Positions 44,918 through 55,741 of a DNA stretch of 64,000 nucleotides are shown here, piece by piece. Source of the stretch: Parasitella parasitica (Eukaryota; Mucoromycota; Mucoromycetes; Mucorales; Mucoraceae). The position numbers and the translations under genes are program-made. The notes under the pieces were generated by a model. The model ran no database searches, was not told where the DNA came from, and worked only from the letters and a program-made list of their open reading frames with translations. How positions within the stretch are numbered: the first letter of the stretch is position 1; each line of letters begins with the position of its first letter. Where the stretch lies: NCBI GenBank assembly GCA_025201805.1, contig MU619246.1:87519-151518 (forward strand), read 5' to 3'.

Positions 44918-45575
44918 TTACAATTCCATCATATCCTGTTTTTTTTTGTTATCAATTGCATGAGTTATGGTTTTCTTCTCATTGTCAGGTTTTTGCAATC
45001 TGATTGTAGTCATACGAGGCATTCCGTTTTTATCACCGTCCCATTCTCTTAGTAATTTCAATGTTTTGCCGTTTGTCATATCTGGTAGCTCCATTCCAGA
45101 TATATATTCGCTTATTTCTCTTATTTTGACAGATTCTAAAAGCTGCTGACGAGCACCTTTAGGTGTTTTATGTCCTCTGCATCTCTCCTTTTCTAATTCG
45201 CTTATTTCTTCGTCATGACGTTCAAGATATAGCTCTATTAATTCATGCATTTCTGGTTTGGTAGCCACTGTTTTATCTTCATCGAAAGCGTATCGAAACC
45301 AAAGCCATCTTTCACCTATTCAAGACGGGGAGTTGATAAAATTGCTTAAATTAAACTTTGTTTATAATGTTACCTAATGGGTTATTGGCCTTCTTTTTCT
45401 CCTTGACAGCTAGTTTTTCTTTACGCTGATATACTCGTGAGATTTGCTGTGCTTTGCGTGAATACGGATGAATGGCTTCTCTGTTCTTGATGGTCTTTAA
45501 TGTAATCTTTCTGTTTCCCTGATTTAAGCATCATTTAGCATTTTTATCGATAGAAACTTGTTGCGATGTTACCAT
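44918..45575 (-). CDS. tma16: Tma16, pre-60S ribosome-associated factor
   Basis: Translation machinery-associated protein that binds late pre-60S particles. Exons on the minus strand: 45575-45573 (the ATG only), 45518-45374, 45315-44918; 181 aa, close to the 178 aa of yeast Tma16. The sequence GNRKITLKTIKNREAIHPYS and RKAQQISRVYQRKEKL matches the basic N-terminus (HP...RKaqQl.R...R..kl), ERWLWFRYAFDED follows, then HELIELYLERHDEEISELEK, the conserved acidic helix (rDdEl.elk..RR.grp), and the closing GMELPDMTN...LLREWDGD. The initiator ATG is separated from the rest by a 54-nt intron starting GTAACA; no other ATG precedes the second exon in frame. Divergent from the acyltransferase gene with 284 bp between the ATGs. 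Confidence 0.88.
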
Positions 45576-45859
45576 AGTGTTCTATAAATCCATGTAATGA
45601 AAGAAATATTTTTTTTTGTAGGTAAAAGCTGTAGATCAGAAAAGCCACGAATTGAGCTACATGAACATATTCCTCTCCAATTTAGGTTACCAGTCACCAG
45701 CTGATGCTCTCAAGAACAGATGATGGATCTTTTGATTATCGCCTTTCTCTCTCTCTCTCTTTTAAAGCGTTCTTCTCACCATATACTTCTTCTTCATTTC
45801 CTTTTCTTCTTAATCACTTGACATCACACCAGAAAAAAATTAAACAAACAATTAAATCA
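45576..45859. promoter_or_regulatory. Shared divergent promoter region, tma16 / acyltransferase
   Basis: 284 bp between two divergent start codons. It includes a CT-rich tract (CTTTCTCTCTCTCTCTC) at about 45742-45760, plausible as leader of the acyltransferase transcript. No specific factor site can be named. Confidence 0.5.
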
Positions 45860-47337
45860 ATGGAAACAATTCGAGTCGTTACAAATGGAATACTGTGTAC
45901 ATTAGGTTTATGGGGCCATACAACATTGACTGTGGCTGTTCAACTGCTTTCTGTCTTTATTTGGCCGTTTTCAAAGAAATTGTATTACGCCTTCCATGCA
46001 CATATAATGCGACAATGGGCTCAAAATCTCTTCCAGATCATGAAGACATTTGCACCGGGAGAGTTGATTATTACATTTGACGATAGTATCGCGGAAGACA
46101 TGGACGATGACAGTAGCAATGAAGCATTGGAACAGCTATTAACTCGCAACATGAAGGGTCAGGTTACCGGAATATCTTTTCCCGATAGATTAATTATGAT
46201 ATCAAATCACCAGGTGAAAAATAAAAAGACAACACGAACCTTGAAAACATTTATTCATAGTCGATCATTTAACAGATTTATGCGGATTGGATATATATTT
46301 GGTTCTTGGCTTATTTATCAAAGGCACACGGCGCATTAAAGATTATGCTCAAACATAGTTTGAGCCAAGTACCAATTTATGGCATGTAAGTCATTTTTGT
46401 GCGATTATAGAATCTTTTAAAAGACTAAGCATGTTTAATTTCGAATTAGGGTAAACTATTTCTCCTTTTTTTGATCTAATTTCACCGAATCAAGCTTTTT
46501 TTTCTTTTTTTAATACGCTGTTTTTTAGGGTATGAAATTCTTTGAATTTATCTTTTTAAAACGAAAACTGGAGCATGATAAAGATAACATTGTGAAAAAC
46601 CTTGAAACTGCCAAAAAGAGAGGAAGACCCTTGTGGTTGGTTTTATTCCCAGAAGGCACAGGTATTTTTAGCAATACAATGGGATCGGTCGAATTCTATT
46701 AACCGCCCCATGTGTACAATAGTCATTTCAGACGATACACGCCAAAAATCGAAAGAATTCGCTGCCAAGCTTCACATGGTATTTCTTGGTTCGAAAAGCA
46801 TGATATTTTGTGTGATACTAACTTCTGTACTTTGCGTAGGATGATTACAAATTTACTCTTTTACCAAGAACCACTGGATTGTTGTTATGTAAGCAGACAT
46901 TAGGTGACAGCGTCGAATGGCTTTATGATCTTACTGTTGGCTATCCCGGCATTGAACCTGGACAAAATCCTGAAGATGTCATGACCATGAAACGTATCTT
47001 TTGCGAAGGGAATGGCCCTCATGAAATTCACATTTACATGCGCCGCTATCGTCTCAGAGACTTACCAACCGACACTGAACAGTTTACGCACTGGTTGCTA
47101 AATCGTTGGACTGAAAAGGATAAGCGACTTGTTTACTTTAACGAGCATGGTAAATTCCTTGAAGAGAGTGACATAGAAACTGATCGCATATATAACGGAA
47201 GAACTGTCAAAATCCCAATTCAGTTGCAGAACACTTTGAGAGAGTGCTATGGTTATTGGCTTTACTTGATCATTTACGTACCTGTTATCTACGCTATTTT
47301 GCATTTTCTGCGCCTTGCATATACAACCATAGTATAA
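45860..47337 (+). CDS. PlsC-type lysophospholipid acyltransferase (LCLAT1/AGPAT-like, yeast Cst26/Psi1-like)
   Basis: Integral membrane enzyme that acylates lysophospholipids (lysophosphatidic acid or lysophosphatidylinositol; exact substrate not determinable). Exons 45860-46213, 46276-46385, 46450 (one base), 46529-46661, 46723-46778, 46840-47337; 383 aa. Catalytic HX4D is created across intron 1 (NHQ/IYADW), and block III FPEGT ends exon 4. Other family marks: LKHSLSQVPIYG then MGMKFFEFIFLKR, TRQKSKEFAA, LLPRTTGLLLC. An N-terminal and two C-terminal hydrophobic segments suggest ER membrane insertion. The ATG codon at the YG-M-GMKF junction can be completed only by a single G between two well-formed introns, and the total then is exactly 384 codons. 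Confidence 0.9.
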
Positions 47338-48342
47338 TCCCTTTAATCCAGTATATACAGCAGCATCTTTACTTTTCTTTTTCTTTTTCTTTTTCTTTTT
47401 CTTTTTTTTTTTTTTAATATACTATTCACTATTCACTTGAGTTGTTAAAATGTATTCCATTTTCAACTTGTGAAAAAAAAAAAAGATGCAGGTGGAATGG
47501 AAAGTGAACATTTAAAACAACAGGGACCGATATGGACATTTAGAAATGTGAAGAGTGCTCTTCCTTTTGATATCTGTAAACAAAACATACAAGACAGCTT
47601 ACCTAACGTACACTAACTAATCGCTGCAGCAAATACCTCAAAAGTAATGTTGTGTTGCATACTCTCCATTGACAAAACCGAATTTGCACACCAAAAACTT
47701 GCTTTTTTGGTTTTGTACAAGAAATAGTATTATTATCAAGGTACTATAACTGAATCACTGAGGGAACACCACGCTTAGTAATTTTACTACTTTAAGAAAA
47801 TCCCTTCTCTCAAGTGGACAGGCATTAAAGACTTTGATTTAAAACTTGAGACAACCCAGCACATTGGCAAACTAACACAGCCATCCTCCACTCCTTTACG
47901 GTCCACCTCAGCGTTCCAACATCATGAGATTCACCTTCTCCCCGCTAAAATCATAGCCTATGGAAACGATACATTCGTCACCCTCCATAATCAAGTAGAC
48001 TTTTCAGCAGCTTCAAATCTCACTGAACAAGTATATGAATGCGTCTAACGCAAAAGGTGAGCAATGCTGTCTAATAATCCTGCGTGTATGGTTAAAGTAA
48101 CCTCCTTCTATAAAGTAAACTTGAGATAAATTAAAAAAAAAAAAAAAAAAAATAGCAATCAAGCATCAAATCAATAGAAACCGCATGAATAATTATCATG
48201 GTTTGCTGTAATCTCATAAGCTGTGCTAACAACACATGTGTGGTAACGGATACTATACAAGTCACTGCGTTGCTAATCAATTTTTTCATGGCATTCATTA
48301 GTTGAATCCATTTTCAATCATTCCATACACCTATATTTCTAA
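47338..48342. other. Intergenic, 1.0 kb, with (CTTTTT)n tract
   Basis: Starts with a TTTTTC hexanucleotide repeat in the 3' flank of the acyltransferase gene. A 22-base A run lies at about 48131-48153. The right part is the rtt106 promoter. No open frame of note. Confidence 0.5.
47371..47417 (+). repeat. (CTTTTT)n microsatellite and T run
   Basis: About five TTTTTC units followed by a pure T run, 35 bp after the acyltransferase stop codon, probably within its 3' UTR or terminator. Confidence 0.85.
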
Positions 48343-49590
48343 ATGCCAATGACCTGGTTAAATCAAAGTATTGACGACCCTAATCTTGTTCAATCCGTTG
48401 AAGATTTGATCAAGGCATATCCTGCCAGTTCCAGAGTCATTGAGCGATTGGTGCAATATTACGACAATAAGACTCCATCGGACAGAGATGTTAAACGACG
48501 CAAATTGGAAGATAAAAATGCCTTGTCAAGCGATGAAGTCTTACGCATCATGGATTTATCATTTCAATTACCTGCCAGAAAGAAACTAGATTTGATCATC
48601 ACTCGCACGCGTTTAATATTGTACAATCACAAACAAAATGCCATTGAGACTGAATTTAATCTGGATGATCTTTCACAGCTTGGTGGTGCTTGTGTCCCTA
48701 GCCCAGACAAGGCTGTCCCAAGCTACACCTATACCATATTTCTGAAAACAGAAGATGTCATTGTTTTCAATACGCAAGAAAAAGTCAATGTAACACTCAA
48801 AATGCCCGAGGCAGAAGATCAAATTTTAGAGACCAACAAGCATGAAGTTATCTCGCTTTTAATTACGAAATATGCACGCGTTCCTATTACACAGCCGTCG
48901 AAAGAGTACTTTAGATCTACTGGTGTCTCTTCCACCACTGGTAAAACAGAAGATCGTTCCCATGTCATTGGATATCTTAAAGCCAAGGACGGGTTTTTGT
49001 TCTTTCTGCCCACCGGTATCTTGTTTGGCTTCAAAAAACCTACCCTCTTTTTCCCAGTTTCAAGCTTAGCTTCCACAGTGATTAGCAACATTACACAGCG
49101 TACATTTGATTTAACACTAACTCTGAGACCAGAGTCCAAGGTATTGGGTTCTGCAGGCTTCCGAACAATAAAAGACGGCGACAATGAGACAGTGCAGTTC
49201 TCCATGATTGAACAATCAGATTACGGAGGCATCGAAGCTTACACGAAAAAGCTGAATATAAATGATCATAGCATGGCAGAAGAGAGAAAAGCAGCTAAAA
49301 GTAACGACGGTCACGACCAAACACAAGATGAAGATAACCAAGATGACGACGGCCAAGATACATCAGAAAACGATGAAGATTTTCAGCCTAGCGACGACGA
49401 GAACGAGCCATTGGAGTTTGATACAGACGCCTCTGCTCACGAAGATGACGACGAAGATGACGAGGATGACGAAGATGCAGAGAAACAAGCCAACAAAGAG
49501 CTGGCTCATGAAGAGGAGCATGAGTTTGAGGATGCTGCCATGTCTGAAAACGAAGACGGCGAGGAAGACTTGTTGGATGAAAGTGATTAA
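48343..49590 (+). CDS. rtt106: Rtt106, histone H3-H4 chaperone
   Basis: Deposits newly made, K56-acetylated H3-H4 and acts in heterochromatin and histone gene regulation. Intronless, 415 aa, near the yeast 455. Tandem PH-like domains: the first around LSFQLPARKKLDLIITRTRL and VPSPDKAVPSYTYTIFL, the second with GYLKAKDGFLFFLPTGILFG, FKKPTLFFPVSSLAS and ITQRTFDLTL, the hallmark Rtt106 segment (GiLfGfKKPllFfp...i.sis..sv.QRTFnl). FSMIEQSDYGGIEAYTKK marks the end of the fold. The last 90 residues are almost entirely Asp/Glu, usual for histone chaperones. FACT Pob3 is the nearest alternative but lacks this motif order. Followed on the same strand by met8 after 155 bp. Confidence 0.9.
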   Translation: MPMTWLNQSIDDPNLVQSVEDLIKAYPASSRVIERLVQYYDNKTPSDRDVKRRKLEDKNALSSDEVLRIMDLSFQLPARKKLDLIITRTRLILYNHKQNAIETEFNLDDLSQLGGACVPSPDKAVPSYTYTIFLKTEDVIVFNTQEKVNVTLKMPEAEDQILETNKHEVISLLITKYARVPITQPSKEYFRSTGVSSTTGKTEDRSHVIGYLKAKDGFLFFLPTGILFGFKKPTLFFPVSSLASTVISNITQRTFDLTLTLRPESKVLGSAGFRTIKDGDNETVQFSMIEQSDYGGIEAYTKKLNINDHSMAEERKAAKSNDGHDQTQDEDNQDDDGQDTSENDEDFQPSDDENEPLEFDTDASAHEDDDEDDEDDEDAEKQANKELAHEEEHEFEDAAMSENEDGEEDLLDESD

Positions 49591-49745
49591 GTAACATCAA
49601 GTCCCTTTTATAGAAAAATTTAACTAATTGTGCGTTTGTGAATATTTGTTGTTCCCCGTCAATGCGCATAAAATAAACCATAGTGTCATTATTCACAGTT
49701 TTACATCCTTTTTCATTTTGTTCTCTACTTGTTCTACAGGAACAG

Positions 49746-50468
49746 ATGCTCGCTGCCCAGACATATGCTGATATTGCAACACCTGTGCCTCAAGGTGGTG
49801 CTTCATTGATGATTGCGTTTCGCTGTGATAGAAAAAACGTCCTCGTGGTTGGCCATGATGAAATCGCAGCAAGCCGTGTTTTGTCTGCCTTAGAAGCAGA
49901 CGCTCAAGTTGCTGTTGTGGGCCCACTTGATCGCATGTGCAAAGAGCTGTCGTTCAGAATCCAAAACAGTCAAGTTGAGTGGGCAGGAGAAAAATTTGAA
50001 GAAGAGCAACTCATCGGCAATCATCTAGTGTTTGTCACTCGCTCAGACGACATTGCATTGTGCCAGTACATCTCGAATGCCTGCTGTGCTCGTCGTATAC
50101 CCATTAACGTGGCAAACCAAAAAGACCTGTCTGATTTTGACATGACAAGTTCCTATAGAGACCAGTCATTGCAAGTTGCTGTCTCTACAAATGGACATTC
50201 GTCTGTAAGCTTAGCCAACCGTATCTTACAAAGCAAGATTTCCTGTGCATTAGAGCCTTCTCTCGGCAAAGCTGTTAAAAACGCAGGTCTTTTACGCAAA
50301 GGTGCTGAAAAACTGGATCCAGGGCCTAGTTCAAGTCTTCGCAGATACCAGTGGTTAACTCATATTTGCGATACTAACACGCTTGAGCAGCTGTCAGCTC
50401 TTACAAAGTCTGACATCAAAGATTTGCTTGCTTCCTATCCAAATGAAATGTACCATACGGCTGTCTAA
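49746..50468 (+). CDS. met8: Met8-like siroheme synthase (precorrin-2 dehydrogenase / ferrochelatase)
   Basis: NAD-dependent oxidation of precorrin-2 and iron insertion to make siroheme for sulfite and nitrite reductases. From the first in-frame ATG the protein is 240 aa (yeast Met8p 274). Rossmann start KNVLVVGHDEIAASRVLSAL, then VAVVGP, a VFVTRSDDIALCQYISNAC helix, RRIPINVAN, DLSDF, LQVAVSTNGHSSVSLANRI (equivalent of the STNG.SP...L loop) and LRKGAEKL. Compared with the yeast sequence as I recall it, the residue equivalent to catalytic Asp141 (VNVAD) is Asn here, codon 50115-50117. A CTACAG shortly before the ATG may be a 5' UTR splice acceptor; an upstream GTG-initiated extension is unlikely. 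No SUMT methylase domain is fused. Confidence 0.84.
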   Translation: MLAAQTYADIATPVPQGGASLMIAFRCDRKNVLVVGHDEIAASRVLSALEADAQVAVVGPLDRMCKELSFRIQNSQVEWAGEKFEEEQLIGNHLVFVTRSDDIALCQYISNACCARRIPINVANQKDLSDFDMTSSYRDQSLQVAVSTNGHSSVSLANRILQSKISCALEPSLGKAVKNAGLLRKGAEKLDPGPSSSLRRYQWLTHICDTNTLEQLSALTKSDIKDLLASYPNEMYHTAV

Positions 50469-50623
50469 ATTCCCGAATGACGTCGACCAACTTAACTATC
50501 TGTTTCCCTTCTTCGATTACTACATTTTTTTTCTTTTCTACCCTAAAAAAATCCATCCCCTACAAAGAGAATAAAGCTACATCTTTAATTTTAATCTCTA
50601 AAGAAACTCTCTCTTTTTTTTTC

Positions 50624-53600
50624 ATGTCAAAATTAGAGGATAGCACAAAGCGTCGTTCCAACGAAGTGGAAGAACAAAGTGTTACTCCAAGACCTCCACC
50701 CAAGAAACGCTTTTTGTCTAGAGCATCTTCACCTGAACAAGACACTGACAATGATGACGATGCCAGTGATACATTCAAGGTATGTTTTTCTGTTTACTGT
50801 TTTGTCTGGATCGGTCTAATCTATTGTCACTGTAAAGGAACCGTTGGAAGCTTTCCGTAAAGATGCTATTTCTAGGCAGTGGAAAGACTATCTAGTAAGT
50901 AACTAGGCATTCTACTGCACCAATTTTGTTCTAATTTCTGCGTCATAGAGAGCCAATGAAAGACTTAAAAAGTACATTGACCAAGCCGAGACAAAAAAGC
51001 TTGAGAGCCAAGAGCGTCTCCATCTCTGGGAAGAATCTTTTCAAAAAGTACGCAGTAGCAGGCAGAATTTCAGCGTGTTGGAATATTAATATCAAAATTC
51101 GTAGCTGCAAACCTTTCTTTGTAACATCATTCAAGAAGGCATGTCTAGTCTTGGACAATCATCAACCACAATGAGTAAGAAAGGAAAAGAAAGGAAAAGA
51201 AAAAGTTGTCAAAAACTTACATTTCAGAATCGGTAGATTTGGATCATGCCTCAACAAAGAAGCTATTGCAAGAAAACTGGGCCAAAGAACTCGCACATAA
51301 TATGGTCAAAGCTTTCAGTAGTAAAGACTATCATGAATTGACTATTTTGAAGCTGAATCAGTTGATTGAAGCATGGATTTCTAAAAGAAAGAGTATCACC
51401 ACAGGCTTCCAGCCTGTTTTCGGTAAGTCATATATATACATATATATATAACCCGCTACGATGGTCTACTAATTCTCATGTAGAGCAAGATTCACTGAAG
51501 GAAATTCAGAAAGATCATGAACGTATTTTGGTAGCCTGGGTTGATGGTCAAAGGGCGTTGCAGGATATGAAGAATCGATATAAATTGACCAATTTCAAAG
51601 TAAGTGACAGATGTTTATGTTTGATCAGCATATTAATCGTTTCGTCTGCTGTGTAGTATTTGACACTTTCAGAGGAGTTGCGAATTTTAAACGATCAACT
51701 AGAGCTGACAGAAGCCAATTTACATGAAGCTCAATCAGAATTAGAGAAGATACAAACCCAAGCTTGTAAAAAAAATGAGGATGTAGTCATGACAGAAGCC
51801 ACAGCTACTCCAACAAATGCCACTCAGCCCGAATCTAATACTACTGCTGCAGCTACTTCTACCATCACCCCCTCAACATCAACCACAACAGCACATCTAG
51901 TATCTGTCAGTAATAATGTAAATACCTCGTGAACCTCATATAAATGTCTACATGTTTATTAATAGTACTCATAGAGCCAAGGTCTACCTCAAGACCCTTT
52001 GATTCATACACAGCAACTATTGGAGCAGAGACTACGAGATATTAATATGATTAAAGAAGATCGCATTGGCCTGAAGCAACAAATTGCGCGCTTGGAAATG
52101 GACTTGATTTGTGTCCCCGAATCTCGCATATACAAGGCTCCAATTTGTCGACAACTATCTCAATCTCGTGCGTATAATAAGGATAAATGCAATCGTTTAT
52201 CTGATATTTGCCACGATTTACAAAATGCATTGAATGACTTGCAGGGAAATCGACGTCGTTTGATCAAGGAATTGGATTCTGAGCAAGTAACTCATTCTCG
52301 AAAATTGGAAGAAGAGTTGCGAAAACTGGATGTGGATCTTACTCGTATTCGTGGACAACGTGATGCATTACAGATGAGCTTAGAGGAACGAAAAGCTTCC
52401 ACAGAGGCAGGCCGTGCGTCCATTGTTGAGCTAAAGGTGATTGCTGATACTAGAAAGGAGCGAGTCAACTATCTCGAAACAGAAGTACTTCGCTTACAAA
52501 AGAAAATGGCTGCCAGAACAGGCGTAAAAGAATATTACGAACTGTTGATGAACAGTGATGGTCGTGAGCCGTTATTGCTTCCGCTACAAAACGAACTCAA
52601 GACATTGGAGGATCAAGTCCAGGCAGCAAAAGATGCTTGCATTAATCGAGTCAACATCCCACAAGAAACAGTGGAAACTGAAGTCGCTCAAATCTCAAAA
52701 TTGAAGCAATTAGAATTAGATGTTGTCAAGTTTGAGGAAAAGTATGGGTTCCATCCCTCTGCTGATATGGACGATAATGAAGTTCAACAAGTTCTGCAGG
52801 ACAGAATTGATAAGGAAAAGGCAATCATAGCAGAGTCAGAGGAGAAAATTTCTAATTTGGAAGCAGTAAGTTAACTTTTTTTATTGGAATAATGGAACCT
52901 AAGGGTCTTCCTTTTCTTGTATTAGACTGAAAAACAGCTGTTGAGTGAGATCGAAAGCGTAGCAAAGGCTTATGGAGATTTAGAGGAAGAAAACATGACC
53001 AAAGTAAAAGAACTTGCAGCTGCAGAAGACGAAATCATTAAACTACAAACTGAAAGGGTCAAATATAGCCAAACTTTCACTGCACTCAACAAATCAAAAG
53101 ATGCTCATGCTATGGTTGCTAATTCATTGAGTAAACAAAGCGAGAAGCAACTTGCTCACATCAAGCAAATGAATGAACGCGAAAAGAATTTAAACAGCCA
53201 ACTTGTAACTTTTATTATATGACGCATTCCTGATACTTTTGCTCAATACAACTTGACATTTGTTTTTTAGACTTGTTTGGAACGAGAATTGACTGCGAGT
53301 AACATTGTTTACGATGTCTACAAATCAAAAAGTGAAGAAGCCAAAATGACGTTGGACGAATGGAAGGAAAAGACTTCATTTTCCAAAAGCAAAATATCAG
53401 AGGTAGCAACATTTTGTTGAATTAGCCTGACCATGACTTGTTGACTGATTTTATTTCCGTTAGCTACAAAAGTCCATACTCGACAAAGTGCGTTTAATTG
53501 AAGAAGGGGCCCACACACGACTTCGGTTGGAGGAAAGCTGCGAATTACTTAAACGCAAGATAGATCTAACAAATAAAGTGGAAAGACCCGCAGAGATGAA

Positions 53601-53843
53601 GTTAAGAAAAGAAAGAGAAGAATACAGAGTAAGTCTTGTTAGTTTCTCATCTATTTATTTCAGCTAACCTCATGGATACATTAGTCTCTGCTAAATTGTA
53701 GCTCTTGTCGAACTCGATTAAAGTCCCACATAATCTTGAAATGTATGCACACGTTTTGCAAAGAATGCTTGGAATCCACCAAACGGTGCCCTAGTTGTGA
53801 TGAAACTTTTAGCCATCATGATGTAAAACAATTTTATTTTTAA
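50624..53843 (+). CDS. bre1: Bre1, RING E3 ligase for histone H2B mono-ubiquitination
   Basis: Works with Rad6 to ubiquitinate H2B, feeding into H3K4 and H3K79 methylation. Twelve exons: 50624-50779, 50838-50894, 50949-51047, 51105-51174, 51228-51422, 51484-51599, 51657-51917, 51975-52865, 52926-53204, 53271-53402, 53464-53628, 53685-53843; 859 aa. The body is a long coiled coil (for example RLRDINMIKEDRIGLKQQIA) as in Bre1/RNF20. The last exon encodes a complete C-terminal C3HC4 RING: NCSSC, LKCMHTFCKECL, KRCPSC and the closing DETFSHHDVKQFYF* (family DV..iyL). An acceptor at 53684 was chosen because it joins EEYR directly to SLLNCSSC. A Thr/Ser/Ala-rich linker of about 50 residues sits in exon 7. 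All introns are short with GTAAGT-like donors. Confidence 0.94.
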
Positions 53844-53878
53844 TACATTGCTCGTAAAAAAAACAGCCTTCACTTTCC

Positions 53879-53904
53879 AAAAAAAAAAAAAAAAAAAAAA
53901 AAAC

Positions 53905-53942
<38 letters not shown>
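53879..53942. repeat. Two poly(A) runs separated by CAACAT
   Basis: 25 A, then CAACAT, then 33 A, about 35 bp after the bre1 stop codon. The spacer shows they arose separately or that one long run was interrupted. Confidence 0.95.
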
Positions 53943-53944
<2 letters not shown>

Positions 53945-54902
53945 TAGAAAAACATTCTCCCCTTCTGCCCTTCTGCCCTTCTGCCCTTCTCTCTTCTACC
54001 TTTCTTTTTTTATTTTAAGATAAATTACCATACATTAACCTCACCCCTTCTTTTAGCCACACGATTGTACATATATTATTTCTATTCTTATCACTATCCT
54101 TTTTTTTTTTTTTTACCTTGTAATAAATCAACTTTAATTGAATTTGACAGTACATTTTTAAATTAAATGTAAAATCAGTAACGGGTGTATGCTTGCTTGG
54201 GTCTTTATATAGAATACGGTATAAACTGCTTAACTTAATATTTCAAATCAATTACTTCAGATCGCATTCTAAAATTATATGAAAACAATTAGCTACAGAA
54301 CAAATTAAAGAAACACTCATTACACATAGCGTATAATAAACACTGTCTTATGCGCCATAAGAACAGGCATGATCATCGCTATCTGAGCATAGCTTGATTT
54401 CCACTGGGCAATGTCTCTATCAAACGTTTCTTGGATTTCTTCATCGGAGTTTGAAAAAATCACGTGTTTTAGTTTTTGCAGTGTGTGTAGGGATTGTCTC
54501 GATATAATATTTGAGGTGAAGCTTGTAATGTGTGATTTTTCAATGTTGGCCATCAGTGATTACAAAAGCATATCTCAAATCGATACAAATATGTCTGAGG
54601 AATATAATATCAGATAACTGAAGACATATATTTCAGCAATTCTTGAGGAATTGATATAGGATATTGTATGATTCACTAAAAAAGTCAAGTTTACAAAGAT
54701 AGGGATACTATTATATCAAATCAACAGGTAGGCTTTATTCGTAGTACCCTGATCAGTTTTTTTACATACGAAGATAATTAATAACAGTTTATAAGTGTAT
54801 ATCATTTCTAGTGTAGTCTTATTTAGCCTATGTTAATAGCACATGTTTGAGTGTATATCACTTGGTATATATCACCTTAGCATATATCTGTGTATGTATC
54901 AT

Positions 54903-54952
54903 GTCATGAGTATATCTATAGCATTGCATATATTGTAGAAGTCTGTAGTACA
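54903..54952 (+). repeat. Dispersed repeat, copy B (partner at 4961-5013)
   Basis: Shares GTCATGAG, TATCTATA, CATTGCA, AAGTCTG and TAGTAC in the same order and spacing as copy A, with small indels and a few substitutions. Confidence 0.6.
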
Positions 54953-55741
54953 TAATGTATCTGTAGCTAGTATCATGGATATAAGTATATGTCTTGTAGT
55001 GCGTATCTAGAAACTGGGAATACGCATCTAAAGCATTGATCTTAAATGGCATAGCTCGTAGCACATACTAAATCTAGTAAATGTCTAAGGCTCGTGTCAA
55101 GGTATAAGTACAAGTCTATAGCGCCATCCATCCTAATGGTGCCATCTCTAGCCTACATCTTATATAGTATTAATCTGTATTGTACATCGTATTAACTGTG
55201 CACATATGTAGTCTATATCAATGAAGCACCCATCTGCTATTATAAATCGTACAATCCAATTTTGGTATTCACAATAATCTTTTGCTGTTCCAGATAAATT
55301 ATTATGTAATTCAGAATATTTTTTAATATTATTTAAAGAATAGAGTAAATAGAATTGCTTGTAATTCTGTTTTAGAAATAGTAAACTTTACTGTGTTTAA
55401 TTTGGGATATTTATTAACACGACCAATTGTAAGTTCTGAATGAATATATTGAATTGATTCTAAATCTCTTAAATCTAAAGAAATACTAAGATCATTTCTA
55501 ATATATCCTTTTGGTATTAGTCTTTTGGAGGTGTGACAAAATGTCTCTTAATAAAGAGAAAGGTACAAAAGGTGCAAGTTGAGGAAAGAAACGTGTAATA
55601 GTAACTGCTGCAACCACATCTAATGTTGAGTTACAAATGCTTGCAATGTGTGGTGTGTGGTAAAAAAAAAAGTTTTTGGTGCCACACAACTTTTTGCGGC
55701 AGCTTTCTTCTTTTTTTTTTATTTCATACGACCACAAACAC

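Larger units (their letters stand above)
53844..55741. other. Intergenic, 1.9 kb, with double poly(A), minirepeats and dispersed-repeat copy B
   Basis: Begins with the bre1 3' flank and two long A runs, followed by a CCCTTCTG octamer repeated about four times near 53959-53990. A 77-codon minus frame at 54553-54320 (starting MANIEKSHITSF) has an ATG and plausible composition but no recognisable motif. From 54830 to 55230 the sequence is rich in TATATC/GTAGT-like words and includes the repeat shared with 4961-5013. Confidence 0.45.
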
